Shown: positions 23,407 through 32,646 of the stretch, piece after piece
How the letters are laid out: every line of letters begins with the position of its first letter
Position numbering within the stretch: position 1 is the first letter of the stretch
Assembly (NCBI GenBank): GCA_001655205.1
Contig: LPNZ01009416.1
Span: forward strand, 1 to 32,646
Source of the DNA: Lenisia limosa
Lineage: Eukaryota > Breviatea
Reading direction: 5' to 3'
Length of the DNA: 32,646 bases
Made by a program: the position numbers and the translations under genes
The notes under the pieces: model-generated
Told to the model about the DNA's origin: nothing
Database searches by the model: none
What the model saw: only the letters and a program-made list of their open reading frames with translations

Positions 23407-23667
23407 ATTGGAGCCAAAGAGAAGAAAGGCTGAAATGGCCGAAAACACGAAAACATTGAAGAAGGTCATCCAGTTTTCCCCCGTGCCGCTTTCCTTTTGT
23501 TGCTGATTTTGAAAATAACTCTCCCTTTTCGCTCTTCTCAGACACGTCTTTCTGTAATTGTTGTTTTTATAGAAAAATATAACCAATAGTACCGGAAAAG
23601 CAAGAGTTTAGGCAGAGCATCCCCGACCTTCTATCAGAGTTGCTGGCTACTCGGGCTGGGACCCATC
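23407..23667. promoter_or_regulatory. Bidirectional promoter region, DCTN1 / Ku70
   Basis: Only 261 bp separate the DCTN1 and Ku70 start codons, which point away from each other. A CCAAT box-like ACCAATAG is present near 23581. The DCTN1 frame stays open upstream of the chosen Met at 23406. That Met was preferred because CAP-Gly domains of this type begin close to the N-terminus, and the upstream extension is hydrophobic and unlike the family. Confidence 0.5.
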
Positions 23668-26600
23668 ATGTCGTCAGGATTCTCTAGTAGCTACTCTGAC
23701 AGCACATACACGACTGGAGATGGAGACTTCAGCTATGTGAGAGGGGTGTATTTCTTGTTTATCTTTGACAATTGATCACTCATAATATCACTACATTATA
23801 TTCCCCTCTCGACACTCTTATCTCGACACTCTTATTCAACCTAGGAAAAGCCGCAAAAGACACTGAACATCTATCTTGTGGATGCGTCCCGAGAAATGGT
23901 CGCTGCCCAGCCCCAGCAGGTTGGAGGGAATTCTAACACATTACTCGACTTTGGTGTCACAGCCAATGTGGGGATATCGAATGGGGGCTACCACCTCTTT
24001 GGGCTCTGTGATATTGAATACACTGCTTCTCTTAACGGTGTTTACACTGTGGAATGCAGTTCGTGTTTTACGTTTTAGGGCCCCTTCAAGGGCAAGTCGT
24101 TCCTGGAATCGGTCCTGGTGGTCAGTGGGTGCTTGTTCATGTCTTGTTATTAGGGCTTCCCTACTGTCCCAAAAAAAAGACTGAATTCCTCAATGTATCC
24201 TCAATAAATATCGATATTCTAACGGTCTCTTTTGAACTGTAGGGAAGCCCTACTTTTTTTGTTATAATCCGAAAAAGAATGCTGTTCTTCATATATCTGA
24301 GCTCCTAATACAAGCATGATTTTTGAGATCATTTCTAAGGCTTTAGAATCTCTCAAACAACCTCAACACGCAAATCATGTCAAGAGATAGCTCGAAATCA
24401 GCAATTATCGTCTACAACTGTGTAAGATGGCATAAATTGATACTTTCAATATCATTATCTCTCTTACTCTATCTGCGTACATACAACACACATGTATAAT
24501 ATCCCTTTAGAAAGCGTCGAAGTTCACCTACGACATCAAGCACCTTTATTTGTACATGCCCGTTACAGAGCCTGACGCAAAAATTATTAAGAAGCTCAAC
24601 GACACCGTCAGTATGCAAGGGGGTACTAAGGTGTATTATCTGGTTACACTCCAAGATTTCGTGTAAGGCTTGGGTTTCAAGCTCGTTTCTTTTTTTTTTC
24701 ATATTCCCATCGATGCCCGGGTCACAATTCAGAAAACGGGTCCAACGTCGAGTCTTGTCCTGGAGAGAAGATCCAGCTATTTGAGGTCCTCTCAGCCGCC
24801 CAGAGCCTCATACAGACCCAGTGAGTGGTGGTCCCGATGAACAGTCATTGTAATATCCACTTTAGCGATTCGAAGAACATCAATAGTCGAGTCATTATTT
24901 TCACTGCTGACGATACTCCCCACAAGCCTGGTAGGAACCATATATTATAGTATATCATACTAATATACATGTATATGACTATGGTAGTTTATTTTATTTA
25001 TAATTGATAAGGAAATGGGTAAAGGTTGACAGGGTCTTCATTTAATATTCGGTTTTAATGATAGTTAGAAATGTCTCATGTCATATGAAATGACAGCAGT
25101 CCTTACCTTCTTAGGACACTTGCGTGAAAAGGCTGTTGATAAGGCAAAGGTGGGAATGGGTTTATGATTTTATTGTACAATGAGTTTGAATCCCTCTTTA
25201 AATATTGTTGTTTTTCTGAAATACTCGTCAGCATAATCCTGGGTCCCTTTATCACCACCCTCAGGACATGATTGATGCCGGGACTGAGATCCGCACCATG
25301 CTGTTCCAGGACGATGACGCTCCGCCTTGTAGTGACACCTTCTGGACCGAGGTTCTGCAGAACAATGACAACTTCATCTATGGAACTGTATGAAAAGGGG
25401 CCATCTATAATATGAAAAGGGACCCCCAGAGTTTTCCCGTTTTGTATGATAATACATTTCCCTTTGAATTGCTAACCTTCTTTGTACTTACAATTTAGCC
25501 TGAAGATTTCGCGCGATGCTACGCGAAAGTGGTATGTGGCGTGATGATAAAAGGAGGAGAAACAGATCGGTTGGGGAAATTATTGTACTTTCTACTTTAC
25601 AGGAATAATGGTTTACAAGTGAGCTTACTCAACACCAAACTCGTTTCTGACCACATTTGTGAGAAACACTTCCATTATTTGATAGTTCAGCAAGAGTACC
25701 ACATTCAGATCTGAGAGATAGAACTAGATTTCTCACTGCTTTTACCTGATTATCACCACCCAGACCTACTTCGAACGCGTCCGTGGCCGAATGACCTTCG
25801 AAATCGGCCAGGGTATTACAACCGCTACTAAGTGTTGGGGGGGGGGGGGNNNNNNNNNNNNNNNNNNNNNNNNNNNNNNNNNNNNNNNNNNNNNNNNNNN
25901 NNNNNNNNNNNNNNNNNNNNNNNNNNNNNNNNNNNNNNNNNNNNNNNNNNNNNNCTTTCTCTTCTTGTTTTGGTGTTAAATGGAGCCTTGCTGTATTTCC
26001 ATTCCTTCCTTATCCCCCCTCCCCCCGCAGTGTACACATTGGCCTTGCGAGCCACCAAGCCAAGCGCCATCAATGTGACGGCGGAGAAGTCGGAACGTGT
26101 CAAAGTCACTTCCAGTCTGGTAGGGGGGGTCTGATTAGACAGTAGTATGTCATATTCCTTGAACATCATAGTATTATGGTGTAACTGTTTCTTCAGATGG
26201 ATACAGCTACCGGAGAGCACATATCCAAAGACGAGGTCAAGAAGGCTATTAGATTTGCTTCAAAGAGGGTGTTCTTCACAAACACCGAAATGGACAAAAT
26301 GAAGACCTTCGGACCCCCGGGAATTGTTCTTCTTGGCTTCAAGAAGCAAGAACTTCTCAAGCAGGAGCTCAATGTTAAACCCCCTCTCTTTATGACTGCT
26401 GGTATGAAGCTCTGAGTCCTTGCTTCCCTGATAGTTGGTATTTTCAAGGATCAAGTGATACTTGTTGAATTGTTCAGGTTGAAAGTACCCTCAAGATCTT
26501 GTTTGTAGAATATTCTTAAATAGTAAAGATAATAAGTATTATACAGAATATTCGTAACGTTGCAGATGATGAGAATATTGATGGGTCATCAACTGCTCTG

Positions 26601-28192
26601 AAGGCGCTTTTACTGGAAATGGTGGCAAAAAAAGTGGTATGTTGTTGAGGGGTCAACGTCAAAAGTGGTATGTTGTGGAGGGGGTCAACGTCAAAAGTTG
26701 TTTCTTGGGGCGTTACTTTGAAGGGACCTATCTTAATACTATAGATGGCGATTGTTCGCGTGATTGCTCGGAGACGACAACCACCACAAAACTACGCTAT
26801 GCTTCCCCAGATGGAAAACAACGAAGAGGTAAATTACATGTGTTGAAATATTGGCAATGTACTTAACAGACAGTTTTCTCACCTTCCAGAACATTCCCGG
26901 AGGATTCATCCTTGTGGCCTTGCCTTATATGGACGATATCCGCAACCCTCCTGTTCCAGAAATGCCTGATGATGGTTTGTGCTATTTTTGTGCTCTTTTA
27001 TCGGTTTTTATAGCTTATTTACATCTGATATACATATATTGTTGTTTTCACCTTTCCATCCATCTCTAACCCCCAGTGCCGAATAATGACATTCGGGGCA
27101 TGCAGCACGTGATCCAGGCTCTCTTTGTTGACGACGCGGACGCCATTTATGCGCCAGATCAGTTCCTTAACCCAGCAATCGACTCCCACGCCCAGGTCCT
27201 CAATGTTGGCAAGGGGCAGGGGAAACTCAAAGATTTTGTATCTGTGAAATTTTTATTCTGTAAATAATTTGCTCCTCTTGTTGAGAAAAAGAGGGAAGTT
27301 AAGGATGAAATTTAATCAGACAGTTTTTTTCTTTTCATTCATCATTAAGGATAGAACACTAACTCCCCCAGACCCTAGCTCTTGAACACTAACTCCTCCA
27401 GACCCTAGCTCTCGAACACTAACTCCTCCAGACCCTAGCTCTTGAACACTAACTCCTCCAGACCCTAGCTCTTGAACACTAACTCCCCCAGACCCTAGCT
27501 CTTGAAAAAGATATGGAAGACCTTAAGTATGAAGATACGACACTAGTGGAGCATTCAGCTGAAGTCATGGGTGGGTGGCCGAGGGTATCGCATTATATCA
27601 TATTGTTAGTCTCTTTGCTTACTTTTAAAAACATAATTTAACCTTGCAGAAAAAGTGAAACGCTCATTCAGCACCATCTATCCCCCAGATTATGATTTCC
27701 TTGTTGGAGCGAAGGTAGGTCCTTGTCCACTAGCTAGTTTCATTGTAAAAACAAATTTACATTATTATTACACTAATTTGCTGTTGATTTTGGTGGGGTT
27801 TTTTTGACATAAATTGTTCAATTTTACTCCCCTCCCCCTCCTCCAACACACTCCAATCTTTTTAGCCCGCGAAGGTGGCACGCAAGACTGAGGCCAAAGT
27901 GGTCAATGCCTCCACAATCACGAGCAAATCAGCAGCCTCGTCCCATAACATGCCGACAATCAAGCAGATCCTTGGTGGGCCGACTCTTTTGCCACACTTG
28001 TCTTTGTTGAATGTTTGCTTTATACCAATGATAGCTTGTTCTTTTGAGACAGGCTCTTTATTACGATTTATTTATTGGGCTTTGGCAACCCCTCATAACT
28101 CTTCAGCCGAAAAGAACGTCACAGTCCCACCCAAGGCCAAAAAGGCTGACTTGGTCGCACTGTTGTGCCAGGCTCTCAACATCCCCACCTAG
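23668..28192 (+). CDS. XRCC6: Ku70 DNA end-binding protein
   Basis: Ku70 pairs with Ku80 to encircle broken DNA ends and recruit the non-homologous end-joining machinery in the nucleus. Twenty-one exons give 583 residues, close to the usual 600: 23668-23736, 23845-23919, 24079-24128, 24391-24421, 24511-24610, 24733-24820, 24866-24930, 25115-25149, 25265-25387, 25499-25531, 25764-25812, 26031-26119, 26197-26401, 26566-26636, 26745-26828, 26890-26974, 27077-27237, 27492-27570, 27650-27714, 27866-27974, 28107-28192. All phases close. The vWA-like domain is at about 28-220 (TLNIYLVDAS; RVIIFTADDTPHKP), the Ku core follows (GPPGIVLLGFKKQELL; GSSTALKALLLEMVAKK; IPGGFILVALPYMDD), then the C-terminal arm (STIYPPDYDF) and a SAP domain at the end (KAKKADLVALLCQALN). 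Donor 25813 (CAGG then GTATTA) was chosen over the later GTGTTG because only it restores the frame and the family's spacing; the gap 25850-25954 is then wholly intronic. Confidence 0.97.
24151..24252. mobile_element. Palindromic MITE family A, copy 5 (best preserved)
   Basis: TAGGGCTTCCCTAC at the left and GTAGGGAAGCCCTA at the right are perfect inverted repeats bounded by TA, as expected for a Tc1/mariner-type target duplication. Internal arms pair through GTCCCAAAA/TTTTGAAC; the core is AATATCGATATT. Intronic in Ku70 (24129-24390). No ORF. Confidence 0.9.
26630..26700 (+). repeat. Tandem repeat containing a duplicated 5' splice site (Ku70)
   Basis: Units 26630-26660 and 26661-26692 both start with AAAAGTG followed by the donor GTATGTTGT; a third partial unit has lost the donor. 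The first donor (26637) gives the conserved frame. Using the second would add a TGA after three codons. Confidence 0.9.
27354..27503 (+). repeat. Five-copy 30-bp tandem repeat of a 3' splice site (Ku70)
   Basis: Five units of exactly 30 bp start at 27354, 27384, 27414, 27444 and 27474. Each holds CACTAACTCC(C/T)CCAG, a branch-site motif and acceptor, then ACCCTAGCTCT. The last acceptor (AG at 27490-27491) opens the exon 27492-27570. Units differ at only two positions. Confidence 0.97.
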
Positions 28193-28537
28193 ATTCTTTT
28201 GTCGCTTCGTTCCGTCTCTTCGTTTATTTATTTTTGTCATTTTTGTCATTATCACAATCTCAGCCTACATTTGAGGATACTGCAGAGATATTTTGATATT
28301 TTGGTGATACTGTAATGATACCATGGATATCTTTAGGATGAAGGAGTTTGTTCAGTTCAAGTTAAGTTGTTCTGTTAAAAGAAATATCTGATATGTTTTT
28401 TCAGTCAACGTCTAAATTCGTAATTATTTAAGGATTTTTTTGAAAAAAAATCAGCCAGCCAGCTGGTTAAGTAGGGAGGTGTAAGGGAGGATAGAAATCA
28501 GGACGATATTGTGAATTAGCTGAAGTTAAGGGCGGAA
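28193..28537. other. Intergenic region between Ku70 and the F-BAR gene
   Basis: 345 bp between the Ku70 stop and the next start codon on the same strand. AT-rich, with a palindromic T-run/A-run near 28436-28451. No coding signal, terminator or named promoter element was recognised. Confidence 0.6.
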
Positions 28538-31500
28538 ATGACTCTCGATGGACTGTTTCGTTCGAACTTTTGGGATGCGCCAGGCACGCCCTTTGCTGAC
28601 GGCTTCCAGACCCTGATGATGCACATGCACAACGGTAGGCAGGGAGAGAAAGAGATTGGAAGTGTCACCTTTGTGACCATCGATGTTCTCACAACGCTGT
28701 TCGGAGTTTGCATGGTTTGAATGAAATGGTGGCGATAGGCCGTTCAATCACAACGTTACAATATATTCTTTCATTTATAATGTTTTGTTGCCAAGGATGG
28801 TCATTTGATATTTCCCTTCTTCCTATTGCACTGTACTGCTGGGGATCTGGACTATTTGTCAAATACTGCAGACCACCTTGACTGCACACGTAAACCCCAA
28901 ATGAAAAGGCACAATGTCTTTCTCATACAATGCCTTTCTCATCATCGCTAATAGTTATTGTTTTATCTTGTTCTTCTTCCTTCATCCCCAAAATATCCAA
29001 TTCCATCCCAGAAGCGACTGTCTGGACTTAGTTTGGTGTGTTGTTTTCGTCCTTTGTATGTTTCTAGCTAACAGAGTTGATTTGGGCTCATAAAATTACA
29101 CTTTTTACTCCCCCACTCCTTTCGAACTGTTGCGTATATGTAACTCAGATAATATTTACCGCCGCCAGGCAAGGAGTCCCTGAAGGAAATGCAAATGTTT
29201 TTCGAACGACGCGCGAAGATTGAGGAGGACTATGCAAAGCAGCTCAAGGCCTTGGCAAGGGAAATGCCTCTCGGTTGGCTTCATGGCAATCATGAGGGCT
29301 TTGACCCACACTAAACCCCATGGGTTCTATCACCGATCTTCCCTATTTGTGTCCCTTGTGTTTTCGTTTAATTTGGAGATGGCAAGAAACATGGTCAAAA
29401 TCATCTTGCTTATGAACCCAATTTTTTTAACCTGTTGCATACTAAATGTGTAGCTTCAGGCTTTTATTACCCAATGTTACTGTCTTCCATTTGGAAGACA
29501 TTTTTTGTTGTGTTATGGCTTTCATTCTCCAGGCAAAACGGAACCCGAAGACACCAAGAAAGTGCTTACGACTGTCATTGATGAAATGAAACACGTGAGT
29601 GGGGTGAGCTTGTTCACTGCCAATGGCTCAAGGATGTATATTCATTTAACTGGACTGGAATGTTTTCGATCAAGGATGTTCAGGATTTAGCATGAATTTG
29701 TTGTGACGACTAACAGGTGGCGGAGAGCCACTCAGTGTTTTCAATGCATCTCACGGATAACATTGTGTCGTCTCTTCAGTCCTTGAAGCACCGTTACAAG
29801 GAGGCAAAGAAACCGGTTGGTGATTTGTTAGCGTCTTCTTGAGCCTTTATGATTGACCGCAATTAGTTCTCTTGTGGTGTTTTGGGGTTTTCATTCTCAT
29901 GATTGATTTCTCATTTTGGAAAATCCTCCCCGATCATTGCACATTGTAACTCACCCAAAAGGCTGAAGCAGCGGTTTTGGCCTATGCTCCACAGGTGGAC
30001 AGCGCCGTGAAGAAGACCAAAGAAAAACAGGATAGGTTGGGGGGGGGGGGNNNNNNNNNNNNNNNNNNNNNNNNNNNNNNNNNNNNNNNNNNNNNNNNNN
30101 NNNNNNNNNNNNNNNNNNNATCTTAAGATAGAGTCTTTGGTCAGCTGCAGTATTATATAGCCGAAGCTAAATTCAGCGGTGTATGATTCGTTGTGTTGTT
30201 CTTCAAGAAATGACTGATCCATCATAGGTACTTCTCAAAAGTGAGGGACCTTTCTCTTTCAGACGAATCGAAAGTGGGCAGGCTCATTCCTACCGTGTCT
30301 TTGTTGTCTGATTTCAGGGTGATGCTACTCTAATGGGCTAAATTGATAAAACGCAAACCAATCGTTTAAAGCATGATAGGAATATATCCAGAAGAGGCTA
30401 TCCAAGGTAGTATCTGACTGATGTAGACGGCGTCGGTTGACAAGACAGTTGCCGAGATGCAGCTGGCTGAAGATGAGTACTACCGCGCTGCCCTTGTGGC
30501 TAAGGAGAAGCTTGGTTGGAACACTGTTGTTATCATAAAGGCTTTGAGTAAGGGCATTCTTGAATTCGGTCATGATGAAACAGATGTTGATATTCCAATG
30601 ATTTGTACCGCTAATGCTTCAGCTGTCTACATTCCATTATACGAGAAAACTCTCGATGATCTTCAAAAAATTGAAACCAATGTATGGGCGGAGACTTCTC
30701 TTATTGGCTCGGATTTCATTTTAATATCCCCCTCCATCTCACTGTCTGTAGCGTTTGGAGGCAGTGAAGTCTTACCTTGTTACTCTGTCGAAGTACCAGT
30801 CCGAATTTGAACAGGTTGGCTCCTCTTCATTAGACGGCCAAAATTGATGGTAAAATGATTTATTGAGCAGGTCAAGTATTTCGTTCAAAATGAAGCCCTT
30901 CTTCATTATGTTCCTACTTTGGGATGCTGAAGTTTTTTTGATAAAAAAAATCCCAGGGATAAACACAACGGGCTTTTCGTTTCTAGGCGTCATAGTAAAT
31001 GGCAGCACGATCAACTATCGAAATACCACTCTCTGTTCACCATTTGCAGTCGTATTGCCATGCCAGCGACACCCTAGCTAAAGTTTCAACTCGTGTCAGC
31101 CCTCAAATCGAACTCCAGGTTGGCTTTGTTGTTTTCATTATAAGCTTCCATAACACTATCATCTTCAATATTTCTTAACAATCCAGAGATTTGTGATCAG
31201 CCACCGAACATCAAGTGTGCCAATCAACACGCAACTCTACAAGCCAATCCACAGCGTGGGTCCCGACACTTAACTGTTAAGAACTTGCCCTATTTTCGAA
31301 AAAAAACCGTACTGATTCTGCAGACTATCCACGGCAAAGTTGTACCCCCTCGTCACTCCTCCGTGTCGGGAATTCCCTTCTCGCAACTCAACACTCTCAA
31401 TCAAATTTCAGACCTTTCCGTTGGAGGGGGCAGTATTCAATTGAGTTTTTTGTATTGGAAAGAAAAAGTAGGTGATTTTGGCATTTCAACCCACAGAATT

Positions 31501-32541
31501 GACTGCCATGGGCTTTTTGTTGTTTATATTCAAATCCTTGTGTAGGAAGTATTAAAATAACTTGGGGGTATCCCCCCCACANNNNNNNNNNNNNNNNNNN
31601 NNNNNNNNNNNNNNNNNNNNNNNNNNNNNNNNNNNNNNNNNNNNNNNNNNNNNNNNNNNNNNNNNNNNNNNNNNNNNNNNNNNNNNNATGTTGGTAAAAA
31701 AAAATATATGCTCGGGATATTTCAATATTCCAATTCTTTTGTTTTTCTCTTCTTTTTTTCGAAATTCATCGAAAGCTTATCTTTTATTTTTGAGCATCAA
31801 ACACCATATTTGTGTCACACTTGAAGCTAGGTCATATAACAACGCCATTTTGTTGCCTTCAGTGGACCTTTTTATTTCTCTTTATAAAGCTGCTTTTATT
31901 TAAGCCAACCTGNNNNNNNNNNCTATGAAGGGTGCAAAACCTCGACAGGGGTGGTATACCTTGACAGGGGGTGCTATACCTCGACAACGGGTGTAATAAC
32001 TTGACAATTTGTGGGTAAATTGACATTTTTTTGCCTTCAGTGGACCTTTTTATTTCTCTTTATAAAGCTGCTTTTATTTAAGCCAACCTGGCCGCTTCAT
32101 ATACACATTAAAGCAAAGTGATAATATCAGTAATTATATATCATATTATATAAATTTTCTGTACCTTTCAATTTGGTTTGAAAAGTGGATAGTGGGAGTG
32201 AATATATTCAAAGATTTAGTTTTGTCCGTAGTCAACCAACATTGTGGCCTGTTTCCTCTGTTTCTCATGGACCAACCCTTTAGTGCTGGTGAAGCTTCAA
32301 AGCGCACTCCCCAACTCCCTCTCAATAAGTCGCTCCATCCAGCGAGAACTATCCGAGGTATGCTGAACACTGAGTGCTTTCTCTATTTTTGTTGTGAGAT
32401 GCAGATTTTTGCTCGGATATATTGCTAATTTACTCAAGGTATCCCGAACGATTGATCATTTGTCCCGAAAGCAAATCGGCACTCCAAGTAAAGACCCGAT
32501 TTCGCCCTCCCCTGTTGCGCCAAACAGGCTCCGAGTTGATG
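28538..32541 (+). CDS. F-BAR domain protein (Cdc15/PSTPIP-like), 3' end not reached
   Basis: F-BAR proteins are curved dimers that bind and bend membranes and connect them to actin. Exons: 28538-28634, 29169-29273, 29533-29594, 29717-29815, 29995-30035, 30228-30240, 30427-30514, 30623-30681, 30752-30814, 31050-31118, 31187-31255, 31324-31432, 32284-32357, 32439-32541; 350 codons plus one base, so it continues. The N-terminal FCH part reads FRSNFWDAPGTPFADGFQTL, then MQMFFERRAKIEEDYAKQL; later helices include SLQSLKHRYKEAKK and AEMQLAEDEYYRAALVAKEK. The F-BAR spans about residues 1-255, then a Ser/Pro-rich linker begins. The 13-nt exon 30228-30240 (YFSK) was placed because it alone repairs the phase between its neighbours. 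Donor 31433 (GTATTC) was chosen for the same reason. The C-terminal domains that would separate Cdc15, PSTPIP and related types are not visible. Confidence 0.85.
31853..32090 (+). repeat. Identical 60-bp direct repeats flanking a 10-N gap
   Basis: 31853-31912 and 32031-32090 are identical over 60 bp (TTGCCTTCAGTGGACCTTTT...). The first copy ends exactly at the gap 31913-31922. Both are in the F-BAR intron 31433-32283. This could be a true duplication or a mis-joined contig overlap. Confidence 0.9.
31936..32005 (+). repeat. Short imperfect tandem repeat
   Basis: About four units of roughly 21-22 bp around CCTCGACAGGGGTGGTATA, decaying toward the right, between the two 60-bp direct repeats. 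Confidence 0.7.
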
Positions 32542-32627
32542 GTATGCAGGAAAATGCTTCGGATGGAAAGTGTGCAGGGAAATGCTTCGGATGGAAAGTG
32601 TGCAGGGAAATGCTTCGGATGGATAGG
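32538..32627 (+). repeat. 28-bp tandem repeat spanning a 5' splice site (F-BAR gene)
   Basis: The first unit (32538-32561) includes the last four exon bases GATG and the donor GTATGC. Two full 28-bp units (32562-32589, 32590-32617) and a partial one follow. Later units keep GATGG and GTGCAGGG but the original donor has diverged. Confidence 0.85.
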
Positions 32628-32646
32628 GCTCACTTCTACCCCCCCC

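Noticed and set aside
25529-25714. 61-codon open frame in the Ku70 region
   Set aside because: It lies almost wholly in the intron 25532-25763, begins at a donor overlap and has no family likeness.
27354-27503. CRISPR-like array
   Set aside because: The units are contiguous 30-bp tandem copies with no spacers, in a eukaryotic intron at an exon boundary.
29911-30225. Minus-strand open frame of 104 codons
   Set aside because: Its length comes from an N run and poly-C, and it is antisense to F-BAR exons with matching phases.

Overview
This is a eukaryotic nuclear contig, extremely rich in introns and broken by sixteen runs of N. Coding segments are short (commonly 30-130 nt), GC-richer than their surroundings, and joined by GT...AG introns whose reading phases fit exon after exon. 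The gene content (dynactin p150, an F-BAR protein, RalGAP beta, RPAP3, Ku70) points to a unicellular opisthokont or a related amoeba-like lineage. It excludes bacteria and fits plants poorly. I cannot name the species.

Layout. (1) 1-2861, minus strand: amino-terminal part of a RALGAPB-like Ral GTPase-activating protein subunit, running off the left edge. (2) 3310-10373, plus strand: RPAP3, the R2TP/HSP90 co-chaperone scaffold, in about 32 exons, divergent from gene 1. (3) 10447-10786, plus: a possible two-exon gene of 88 codons, unrecognised, in the gap between two convergent genes. (4) 10850-23406, minus: dynactin p150/DCTN1, with an N-terminal CAP-Gly domain, long coiled coils and about 40 visible exons. 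(5) 23668-28192, plus: Ku70/XRCC6, complete in 21 exons (583 residues), head to head with DCTN1 across 261 bp. (6) 28538-32541 and probably beyond, plus: an F-BAR-domain protein. The genes are housekeeping genes of unrelated pathways: small GTPase control, chaperone assembly, dynein transport, DNA end joining, and membrane/cytoskeleton. They are not an operon or a gene cluster with one purpose.

The unusual biology is in the introns. A branch-site-like motif (TAAC or TGAC) lies only about 4-11 nt before many AG acceptors. Introns can be as short as 31 nt and micro-exons of 13 and 15 nt occur. Several introns carry minisatellites whose repeat unit is the splice site itself: five tandem 3' splice sites and two tandem 5' splice sites in Ku70, three tandem donors in DCTN1, a donor repeat in the F-BAR gene, and a doubled branch-site/acceptor module in RPAP3. 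Introns also often have G-runs after the donor and C-runs before the acceptor, and most large assembly gaps sit beside such runs. Two interspersed repeat families were found: a palindromic MITE of about 95-100 bp with TA ends (five copies) and a repeat of about 60-160 bp sharing a conserved core (five copies, one truncated).

N gaps: 445-656, 1999-2098, 5477-5512, 6603-6684, 7117-7267, 11862-12047, 12306-12414, 13364-13445, 15234-15243, 15636-15645, 18401-18558, 19630-19710, 25850-25954, 30051-30119, 31582-31687, 31913-31922. All exon models were read by eye from splice signals, reading phase and protein similarity recalled from family knowledge; no alignment was run.
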